Shown here piece by piece: positions 57,477 through 64,000 of a DNA stretch of 64,000 bases. The notes below the pieces were generated by a model. It was not told the DNA's origin and did not search any database. It was given only the letters and a program-made list of their open reading frames with translations. The stretch is from Marasmitruncus massiliensis. GTDB taxonomy: Bacteria; Bacillota; Clostridia; Oscillospirales; Ruminococcaceae. Location of the stretch: assembly GCF_900186535.1 (NCBI RefSeq), contig NZ_FYDE01000005.1, positions 1 through 64,000 of the forward strand, in the 5' to 3' direction. Position numbers and translations under genes: made by a program. Each line of letters starts with the position of its first letter. The stretch's first letter is position 1.

Positions 57477-59402
57477 TTAATACTTAAATTTCTCAATCAG
57501 GTGCTTCAGCGTTTCTGACTGGTTTGTGAGTTCTTCGCTTGCGGCCGCGCTCTCCTCCGCTGTTGCGGAGTTGGTCTGGGTAACGCTGGATATCTGCGAC
57601 ATGCCGCTTTCGACAGCCGAGATCGATTGCGCCTGCTGTTTTGAAGCGGCGGTGATGTTGTCTATCAGGATATTAACGCGATTGGTCTTGTCCACGATTT
57701 CCTGTAGGGTCTGTGCGGTTTGCTCTGCAATACCCCTCCCATTCTTAACCGATTTCATTGATTTTTCAATCAGGGAGGCCGTCATCAGTGCGGCTTCCGT
57801 GCTTTTGGAAGCCAGATTTCCCACCTCCTCGGCAACCACGGCAAACCCTTTTCCGGCAGCGCCTGCCCGGGCAGCCTCCACAGCGGCATTCAGGGCAAGG
57901 ATATTCGTCTGTGAGGAAATATCGTTGATGGCTTTGATAATTCTGATGATTTCGTTGGAGGAGGCATCGATTTCCTGCATGGAACGGAGCAATTCTCCCA
58001 TCTGCGCATTTCCGCTTTCTACAAATTGAATGGTCTCACCCGACAGTTTTTCCATTTCAACTGCGTCAGCCGCATTTCTGCCCACATGTTCTGAAATGTT
58101 TTTCACCGTATTGGTAAGCTGTTCGATTGTTCCGGCCTGTTCGGCGGAGTTTTCCGCAAGGTTCTGCGCCCCCATTGCTACCTCCTCCGAGCCGGTATGT
58201 ACCTGAAGTGCGGCGCGTGTAACAGAGGCAAAGGTTTCGCGGAGAGATTTTAAAATCATATCCAGTGCCTGCCGGATTGGAATGAAGTCCCCCTCATAGG
58301 TAATCGAACTGCTGACCGTCAGATCACTTTGGGACACCCGTTCCAGAACCGTTGATATATCGGCAATCAAATCCCGCAGCCAGACAATCGTATTGCTGAG
58401 CGCCAAAGTGAGGCGCGCAACTTCGTCTTTCCCTTTGACCGTGCTCACTTCGGCGGTAAGATTGCCAGCCGCGAGAAGCTCTAAACGCTGTGTGACAGAT
58501 AAAATGGGCTCGGTCATTTTTTTGGCAAAAAGCATGCTGACGACAGACGCTGCGATCAGGATCAGAATACCTGTCCCCAGACAGATTTCAAGCGTTTGGT
58601 AGAGATTTTGCATCACCTGGCTGACCGGCGTGGTTACAGCCAAAGACCATTCTTCCGCGCCGTCAATGGGAGCATAGGCCACTAGGCGTCTCACACCTTT
58701 GTAGACACTGTAGCCCGTACCGGTCTCACCCGCGACCATATGCGTAAAGATATTTGCGATAGGCTCGTAACTTTTATCTTTTTTGACAAGCTCAAAATAG
58801 TCAACAGGGTTGATAATTGAATTTTTGTCAGGATGGATGACCGTTTTGGCATTTTTGTTCACCGCAAAAGCATAGCCGTTTTCACCCACCTTAATGCTGT
58901 TGAAAACTTTGCTGAATTCATCGTAAGAGATATTCCCCAACAGAACTTTCCCCCCAGACCCCAGAGGCGTACCGACCGTTAGCGTAAGGCTCTCATCTTC
59001 CTCATCGTAGACGGGACTTCCGATATAGGTGTCGCCGGCCTGCGCCCGCGAAAACACGTCCTCCCCCGATACGTCTTCGTGAAGCTGGGTAATCCCCTGT
59101 TCATTCGCAATGTCCAAAGATTCAAACCCGTATTTTTGCGCTGCCGTATCCAGCAGACGGCGTTCATCGGTTGAACCTGCGGCGCTTAAGTCTTTTGCCG
59201 CAAGCATTAAATTGCCGCGGATGGCGTTCAGGCTGCTGTCGACGGCAAGTTTATAAGCGCTTGACATGTTGCGTGCATTTTCTTCTGACTGTGCCGTGGA
59301 ACTGCGGTAATAGAGAAACGATGAGAGACCGGTCAGCAGCACAATGGTCAGCAGAATTAAGGCGGCAATAAATACCTGTAATTTTGTCTTTAGAGATTTC
59401 AC
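57477..59402 (-). CDS. Methyl-accepting chemotaxis protein with dCache-type sensor domain
   Basis: The 641-residue protein has a membrane segment at about 8-30, a roughly 240-residue extracellular dCache_1-like domain ([20 protein letters not shown] near its end), a second segment near 275-300, HAMP and a cytoplasmic hairpin with [18 protein letters not shown] near residue 500. dCache domains bind amino acids, carboxylates and the like. It is a single-gene unit on the reverse strand. Confidence 0.92.
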   Translation of the reverse strand: MKSLKTKLQVFIAALILLTIVLLTGLSSFLYYRSSTAQSEENARNMSSAYKLAVDSSLNAIRGNLMLAAKDLSAAGSTDERRLLDTAAQKYGFESLDIANEQGITQLHEDVSGEDVFSRAQAGDTYIGSPVYDEEDESLTLTVGTPLGSGGKVLLGNISYDEFSKVFNSIKVGENGYAFAVNKNAKTVIHPDKNSIINPVDYFELVKKDKSYEPIANIFTHMVAGETGTGYSVYKGVRRLVAYAPIDGAEEWSLAVTTPVSQVMQNLYQTLEICLGTGILILIAASVVSMLFAKKMTEPILSVTQRLELLAAGNLTAEVSTVKGKDEVARLTLALSNTIVWLRDLIADISTVLERVSQSDLTVSSSITYEGDFIPIRQALDMILKSLRETFASVTRAALQVHTGSEEVAMGAQNLAENSAEQAGTIEQLTNTVKNISEHVGRNAADAVEMEKLSGETIQFVESGNAQMGELLRSMQEIDASSNEIIRIIKAINDISSQTNILALNAAVEAARAGAAGKGFAVVAEEVGNLASKSTEAALMTASLIEKSMKSVKNGRGIAEQTAQTLQEIVDKTNRVNILIDNITAASKQQAQSISAVESGMSQISSVTQTNSATAEESAAASEELTNQSETLKHLIEKFKY

Positions 59403-59578
59403 AATGATAACCCTTTCCTGATTTTGTTGGAGTATTCTTCCATTTTTTATTATACTATTTTAGTATACATATTTTTCGTAAAAAGTAAATATCAATATTT
59501 TAAAATTTGTGTCAGTTTTATTTTTTGCAGTCGGACCCGGCTCATCTTGCATTCAGGTTAACACACAATAGCAGAAAT
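59403..59578. other. AT-rich divergent promoter region
   Basis: The stretch lies between the reverse-strand MCP and the forward two-component genes. No further repeat or gene is supported beyond the promoter listed next. Confidence 0.35.
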
Positions 59579-59623
59579 CTTCATCCCAGCTTCATAGACA
59601 CCGAAAGATATATAGGGTATGAT
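59579..59623 (+). promoter_or_regulatory. Promoter of the two-component genes with an 11-bp-spaced CTTCAT direct repeat
   Basis: CTTCAT lies at 59579-59584 and 59590-59595, 11 bases apart. TAGACA (59595-59600) and TATGAT (59618-59623) with a 17-base spacer form the promoter. The repeats end at the -35 box. The same repeat occurs before the sugar-binding protein gene at 61893-61909, suggesting autoregulation and target control by the same regulator. Confidence 0.75.
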
Positions 59624-59661
59624 AGCAACATGAAATCAAGTTTCGGAAGGTGTGCAGCGGT

Positions 59662-60336
59662 ATGTCATATACAATTCTCGTCGTTGAAGATGATAAAAAT
59701 ATCAACGAAGTCGTTACAGAGTATATGAAAGATGCAGGCTATGTGGTCATTTCTTCAGAAGATGGGGAAGCGGCGCAAAAAGCGATTCAAGCTAACCCAA
59801 ACATCGATTTATTTGTCCTGGACATCATGCTCCCTGGAATCAGTGGATTAGAACTGCTCCACTGCATCAGAGAAACGGAAGAGCACAGAAACAAACCGGT
59901 TATTATTCTGACTGCGATCGGCGATGAGGCAACGCAGCTGTTCAGTTTCGACGAAATGGCTGACGACTATGTCACAAAGCCCTTTTCCCCCAGGATACTG
60001 GTGAAGCGGGTACAGTCGCTCATCCGCCGCAGTGTTCATGAGAGCCCCACGCTGCAATATGGGGACCTGCTCATGAATTTTGATAGTTATGAAGTATTTG
60101 ATTTTGGTAAAAGGGTGAAATTGACACTCCGTGAATTCGAGCTTTTGAGTGTCCTGATGACGAACGCCGGAAAGGTGCTGAGCCGCCAACAGCTTCTGAA
60201 TCATGCATGGGGGTACAACTATTTTGGCGACGAGCGGATCGTCGATGTACATGTCAAGAATCTGAGAAAAAAACTCAAAAGCAATGTGATAACCACCGTC
60301 AAAGGCGTTGGGTATAAATTGGAAGGGGGAATATAA
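59662..60336 (+). CDS. OmpR family response regulator
   Basis: I choose the ATG of MSYTILVVEDDKNINEVV (224 residues). Acidic pair, phospho-acceptor in LFVLDIMLPGISG near residue 53 and Lys in YVTKPFSPRIL are present, followed by an OmpR-type winged helix with RIVDVHVKNLRKKLK and VKGVGYKLEGG. The kinase gene starts one base after its stop. It probably binds the CTTCAT repeats before its own gene and before the sugar ABC genes. Confidence 0.92.
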   Translation: MSYTILVVEDDKNINEVVTEYMKDAGYVVISSEDGEAAQKAIQANPNIDLFVLDIMLPGISGLELLHCIRETEEHRNKPVIILTAIGDEATQLFSFDEMADDYVTKPFSPRILVKRVQSLIRRSVHESPTLQYGDLLMNFDSYEVFDFGKRVKLTLREFELLSVLMTNAGKVLSRQQLLNHAWGYNYFGDERIVDVHVKNLRKKLKSNVITTVKGVGYKLEGGI

Positions 60337-60337
60337 G

Positions 60338-61807
60338 ATGTTTCTCAAGAGGGGGATTGTGAGAAAAACATTCCTGTTTTCCGTTCTGTTAACGGTACTT
60401 GTGACGCTTGTGGCTTTCGCGATCCTTTATTGCACCATGCCGGGATATTACTATAAAGCAAAAAAGGAGAACCTGCGGGAAAGCCTGAACGCGCTTACGG
60501 CGCAGCTTTCATCCGCTCAGACACAAGAATCCTGCGCGGCCCTGATCTCAAAATTTTCTGATGAAAATAATGTCAATGTGCTCTCTTTTGATAAAGACGA
60601 CGCATTGCTGCCCGCGCTCTCCACTCCGTTTACTTTCCTGCCGAAACTGAAACAAACGTCCGTGATATCTTCGTCAGAGGAAGCGGATGGCGGGATGAGT
60701 TATTCCATACTGATCCAGGACGATGAGCCGCTTAAAGCACCCGGCCGCGTTATGTATAAAACGTTCTTCACCAACACAAGCAATGCAATGGTTTTGCAGA
60801 GGAATGTCGGTACGGATTCGATTGATCATGTAGTGGTGAGCGGTACCTTGCAACCGATTGATGAAGCAAAGGAAGTTATTCTTTCTTTAATTCCTTATGT
60901 TCTGATCGTCGCCATATTGATTGGAATTATTTTATCAGGTATTTACGCGCAGCAGATTTCCAAGCCAATCCTGAGAATATCGGACGCGGCCTTAAAAATG
61001 CAGAAGATGGAGCCGGAGGCTGTTTCAAATATCCGCACAAAGGATGAATTGGGGCAGCTTTCAACCAATTTGGACGCGTTATATGCGAGTTTGCGCAAAA
61101 ATATCGCGCATCTACAGGATGAAATGGAGAAAGTGAACCATCTGGAACGTTCCAAAACTGAAATGATGCAAGGCGCAAGCCATGAATTAAAAACCCCCAT
61201 CGCGGCGCTGAACGGGATGATTGAGGGGATGATCGACAATGTAGGCTCCTATAAAAACAAGGAAAAATATTTGGGGGAATGTAAAAAGCAGGTTGATAAA
61301 TTGTCCCTGCTGGTCAGTGAAATCTTAGGGGCGTCCAGGGCCGATGTTGCCGACGACAATCTGGTATATGAGGAGCTGTCCGTAAATGCACTGCTGGAAC
61401 ATCTGCTGGAGGAAAACGGCCACCAAATCAATCAGAAACACTTAAATCTGCTGAAAAAATTACCTCCCACGTCCATTAAAACCGACCCGGATATCTTCCG
61501 CCGCGCTCTTGGCAATCTGATCTCAAATGCCGTCCGGTATACCCCGGCCAACGGCAAAATCTCAATATCGGTTCATACGGATGGATGCGGCCGGTATCTT
61601 TCCATTGAAAATGAATGTGACCTCATACCGCAGGAAGAACTGGAAAAACTGTTCGAACCCTTTTATACCTGCAGTTACAGCCGCAGCAAAACGGAAAGCG
61701 GGACGGGGCTGGGGCTTTATATCGTGCGCCGCAGCCTGGAGCGGCTGAATATTCCCTATGAAGCCGGGACTACGGAAACCGGCTTAAAGATCACATTGCA
61801 GCTGTAG
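60338..61807 (+). CDS. Membrane sensor histidine kinase
   Basis: The ATG of MFLKRGIVRKTFLFS lies one base past the regulator stop, behind GGAAGGGGG, giving 489 residues. It has a membrane segment near 13-35, an extracytoplasmic domain of about 150 residues, a second segment near 185-205, a HAMP region, the H-box MQGASHELKTPIAALNG near residue 283, and N and G boxes (NLISNAVRYTPANGK, GTGLGLYIVRRSLE). A strong terminator follows. Confidence 0.92.
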   Translation: MFLKRGIVRKTFLFSVLLTVLVTLVAFAILYCTMPGYYYKAKKENLRESLNALTAQLSSAQTQESCAALISKFSDENNVNVLSFDKDDALLPALSTPFTFLPKLKQTSVISSSEEADGGMSYSILIQDDEPLKAPGRVMYKTFFTNTSNAMVLQRNVGTDSIDHVVVSGTLQPIDEAKEVILSLIPYVLIVAILIGIILSGIYAQQISKPILRISDAALKMQKMEPEAVSNIRTKDELGQLSTNLDALYASLRKNIAHLQDEMEKVNHLERSKTEMMQGASHELKTPIAALNGMIEGMIDNVGSYKNKEKYLGECKKQVDKLSLLVSEILGASRADVADDNLVYEELSVNALLEHLLEENGHQINQKHLNLLKKLPPTSIKTDPDIFRRALGNLISNAVRYTPANGKISISVHTDGCGRYLSIENECDLIPQEELEKLFEPFYTCSYSRSKTESGTGLGLYIVRRSLERLNIPYEAGTTETGLKITLQL

Positions 61808-61817
61808 GTTTCTCATC

Positions 61818-61860
61818 AAAAGATGCTGAACGCCCCCCAGGGCGTTCAGCATCTTTTTTT
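61818..61860 (+). terminator. Rho-independent terminator of the two-component genes
   Basis: AAAAGATGCTGAACGCCC and GGGCGTTCAGCATCTTTT pair perfectly over 18 bases, followed by a T-run. It separates the two-component genes from the sugar ABC genes. Confidence 0.92.
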
Positions 61861-61892
61861 GTGCGCTATTCTACATGCACATTACATATGGA

Positions 61893-61909
61893 CTTCATAA
61901 CAGCTTCAT
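61893..61909 (+). promoter_or_regulatory. CTTCAT direct repeat upstream of the sugar-binding protein gene
   Basis: CTTCAT occurs at 61893-61898 and 61904-61909, 11 bases apart, embedded like the copy at 59579 (CTTCAT-N3-AGCTTCATA). The -10 region that follows is weak, as expected when an activator is needed. Confidence 0.75.
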
Positions 61910-61957
61910 ACTGGAACGGTAAACTGGCCTCAAAACAACGAAGACGGAGGCACGAAA

Positions 61958-63475
61958 ATGAAACGATTATCTGCGATGATATTATCCCTCATTCTTACCA
62001 TCTCCCTGACGGCGTGCGGCGGCACAGGCGAAGCGGGAATCCCATCAGGCGCCGAAGACAACAGCACGGATGAAACATCCGGCCAGTTATCCCTCAGTGG
62101 AGAAATCGGAGGCGAAATCACCATATCTGCTTATGACACCATGCAATACAAAGCATTTTTGGAGGATGCGGCAAAGCTTTTTGAGGAGAACTATCCCGGA
62201 ACCAGGGTGAACGTGGAGACCTTCTCCGCCATGCCGGAAATCAAGACCTCCGGCCAGGGCGATAAAAAGATGGTCGTCGCTCAAATGCAGGACGATCCCC
62301 AGGGCCGTCAGGATTATATCAACAAGGTCAACACCGCCCTGATGAGCGGCGAAGGCGCGGACATCCTTGCCATGGACGTTCTGCCCATTCATAAGTATGC
62401 GGACAGCGGGCAGCTTGAAAATCTGGTGGCCTATATGGAAGCAGATCCGCAGTTCAGCCGCGCCGATTACCGGGAGAATATCCTGGACGCAATTGAATAC
62501 AAAAACGGAACCTGGTTTTTGCCCATGGACTATACCTTCGATTACTACGCCTACGACAGCACCCTGCTCACCGGGGAGGCGGCTTCCGGCTTCGGAACGG
62601 GCAGCGCCTTCACCTCCGGAGAGCTTGTCGCCCTGGCGGAGCCCGCCTTCGACGGAAGCTCCAGGCTGTTTAATACCCCCCACTACCAAAAAGGGAGCGG
62701 CGGGGGAATGTGGGGCAATTTGCTTGCGGAAAATTACACATCCTTTGTTGATATCCAGAACAGGACTGCCAATTTTGACGACGGCAGCTTCGCTGCCCTG
62801 CTGGAAACCGTGAAGCAGTACAGCGAACAGGGCTATATTTCAAAAGGCTCGACAGGACAGAAGGATGCCGGGGAAATGATACGTCAGCCTAAAGAAGCCT
62901 CCGCCGACCGGTTTTTCTTCAAACCCAAAAACGCCTTCAACCTGATTTCACTCTTTACCCGTAATTTGGGCATGAGAATGAACGTCATGGCGGAGGGCGA
63001 CACCATGGCGATCGGGGATGACGATGAGATTGCGGGGATCGCCGCCGCCGCGGACGGTTCCGTCCCCTTCACCTATGAGCAGGCATATGGCGTCAACGCC
63101 AATTCGCAGAACAAGGAGACCGCGTGGGCCTTCCTGAAATTCCTGCTCAGCGAGGAAATGCAGCTGAGCACCAGCCTGAGGCCTGCGGCTCTGCCGATTT
63201 TAAACTCCGCCAGGGATAAAATGATGGAAACCAGGCTGACCAGCATGATGGAGCAGCAGGGGCAATCCCTCAACGAAGCCCAGCTCGAGGCGATTGCGGG
63301 GTACAACGAGGCCGTGGAACAGCTTTCTGATCTGATTAACGCCTATATTCTCGAGGATACAGTAATCAACGACATGATCTCCGCTGAAGTGCAGTTCTTC
63401 TTTGACGGTTCCAAGACAGCCGAAGAGGTGGCCAACGCTCTTCAGAACAAGGTGAGTCTGTATCTCAACGAATAG
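61958..63475 (+). CDS. Extracellular sugar-binding lipoprotein of an ABC transporter (family 1)
   Basis: The 505-residue protein has a lipoprotein signal ending ISLTAC, then an SBP_bac_1/8 domain (for example ITISAYDTMQYKAFLEDAAK and a C-terminal ETAWAFLKFLLSEEMQLS). It is longer than usual for the family, with an internal insertion. It is first in an operon with a MalF-like permease. The ligand is not readable from sequence. It is probably induced by the two-component system just upstream. Confidence 0.88.
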   Translation: MKRLSAMILSLILTISLTACGGTGEAGIPSGAEDNSTDETSGQLSLSGEIGGEITISAYDTMQYKAFLEDAAKLFEENYPGTRVNVETFSAMPEIKTSGQGDKKMVVAQMQDDPQGRQDYINKVNTALMSGEGADILAMDVLPIHKYADSGQLENLVAYMEADPQFSRADYRENILDAIEYKNGTWFLPMDYTFDYYAYDSTLLTGEAASGFGTGSAFTSGELVALAEPAFDGSSRLFNTPHYQKGSGGGMWGNLLAENYTSFVDIQNRTANFDDGSFAALLETVKQYSEQGYISKGSTGQKDAGEMIRQPKEASADRFFFKPKNAFNLISLFTRNLGMRMNVMAEGDTMAIGDDDEIAGIAAAADGSVPFTYEQAYGVNANSQNKETAWAFLKFLLSEEMQLSTSLRPAALPILNSARDKMMETRLTSMMEQQGQSLNEAQLEAIAGYNEAVEQLSDLINAYILEDTVINDMISAEVQFFFDGSKTAEEVANALQNKVSLYLNE

Positions 63476-63485
63476 GATGAGCAAC

Positions 63486-64000
63486 ATGGAGAAGCTACCG
63501 CCCCGAAAAAAGAATCCCCGTCCCCGCTTGAGAACCCACATGCGCGGCGCGAAAAGGCCGCCGCGCATCCCCCCCGGGGTACTGTTTCTTGCTCCCGGGC
63601 TGATTGGATTCCTCGTTTTTTACATCTGGCCGTTCTTCATTTCGCTCGGGTACGCATTTCTCAATAAGCCGGTGAACGGCTCCTTTGTCGGGCTGAAAAA
63701 CTTTTTCGACCTCTTTCATAACGCGGCCTATCGGAAAGGTCTCGGAAACACACTGCGGTTTATCGGCATCTCGGTTCCTGTCAATATGGCGCTGTCCCTG
63801 GGCACCGCCATGCTGATCCATAAAACAAAGCGGCATAAAGAGCTGTTTTCCCTGATGCTGCTTGTCCCTCTGGTGATTCCGTCCGGCTCCATGGTTTCCT
63901 TCTGGAAAGCCCTGTTCGCCTATGACGGGGCACTGAACGGCTTTTTGAACACTCTGGGGATTGCCAAAATCAACTGGCTGAACTCTCAGCTTGCGTTTTT
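63486..64000 (+). CDS. MalF/LacF-type carbohydrate ABC transporter permease, cut by the window edge
   Basis: The ATG at 63486 follows GGATGAG and opens a frame still open at the window end (171 codons seen). A basic, proline-rich start is followed by the segment GVLFLAPGLIGFLVFYIWPF, then SFVGLKNFFDLF and GLGNTLRFIGISVPVNMALS, which is the normal start of a MalF/UgpA-type permease. The gene starts 10 bases after the binding-protein stop. The EAA loop would lie beyond the window. Confidence 0.88.
   Translation, partial: MEKLPPRKKNPRPRLRTHMRGAKRPPRIPPGVLFLAPGLIGFLVFYIWPFFISLGYAFLNKPVNGSFVGLKNFFDLFHNAAYRKGLGNTLRFIGISVPVNMALSLGTAMLIHKTKRHKELFSLMLLVPLVIPSGSMVSFWKALFAYDGALNGFLNTLGIAKINWLNSQLAF

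Noticed and set aside
53853-59402. A possible integrated mobile island bounded by the serine recombinase.
   Set aside because: No flanking repeats, integration target or cargo genes are seen; the neighbours are ordinary chemotaxis genes.

Overview
The window looks like a chromosomal segment of a motile, anaerobic, Gram-positive Firmicute of the class Clostridia, most likely Oscillospiraceae/Ruminococcaceae-like. This is inferred from AGGAGG ribosome sites with frequent GTG/TTG starts, YesM/YesN-type two-component systems, a GlpP antiterminator, surface proteins with IPNTG/NPGTG motifs, TRAP transporters, a sigma-54 PrpR-type activator and soluble-CheW/MCP chemotaxis genes. No rRNA, tRNA or CRISPR array was seen. 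Base composition looks near 50% GC in genes and is AT-rich between them.

Layout, left to right. 1-120: the 3' end of an IS transposase. 521-6000: a reverse-strand sugar-acid operon (KdgT-type permease, D-2-hydroxyacid dehydrogenase, tartronate-semialdehyde-reductase-like enzyme, YhcH protein) behind a sigma-54 promoter and an inverted-repeat enhancer, next to its PrpR-like activator gene. 6400-9720: a forward operon of a small [FeFe]-hydrogenase-like Cys protein plus a NitT/TauT-type ABC transporter, with a perfect palindrome at its transcription start. 9645-11230: a truncated polymorphic-toxin type 44 gene followed by a decaying tandem array of small membrane proteins, probably immunity genes. 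11268-17000: AraC regulator, HAD phosphatase, Na+/amino-acid symporter, nitroreductase, an HxlR/flavin-reductase-fold divergent pair, DUF1232 protein. 17150-24700: a candidate structured small RNA, a two-component system flanked by two OmpR-type regulators with degenerate receivers, and two acidic paralogous surface proteins with a PhoB-like direct repeat at their promoter.

25068-32460: a RbsABC-type sugar importer with two ROK kinases, a GmhA-type isomerase and ManA. 32681-36790: a YesN/YesM two-component system translationally coupled to a catalytically dead, RbsA-like double ABC protein, an unusual arrangement. 37069-43052: pentapeptide-repeat protein, a TRAP transporter, a HAD-IIA phosphatase and MgtC with an attenuator leader. 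43368-47496: the glycerol-3-phosphate operon (GlpP, GlpO-like, FAD oxidoreductase, DUF1667) carrying two terminator/antiterminator leaders that share a sequence motif. 47519-53612: a sugar-acid operon (TRAP transporter, enolase-superfamily dehydratase, DapA-family aldolase) with an IclR regulator and a perfect operator palindrome inside the promoter. 53853-59402: a serine recombinase, two MCPs and CheW. 59579-64000: an OmpR-type two-component system and a MalEF-like sugar ABC transporter that share an identical 11-bp-spaced CTTCAT direct repeat; the window ends inside the permease gene.

Overall theme: uptake and catabolism of sugars, sugar acids and glycerol phosphate, with dense local regulation. 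Several regulatory sites could be read directly as inverted or direct repeats. The most unusual items are the dead ABC protein in a two-component operon, the hydrogenase-like transporter partner, the orphan toxin with a membrane-protein array, and the paired GlpP leaders.
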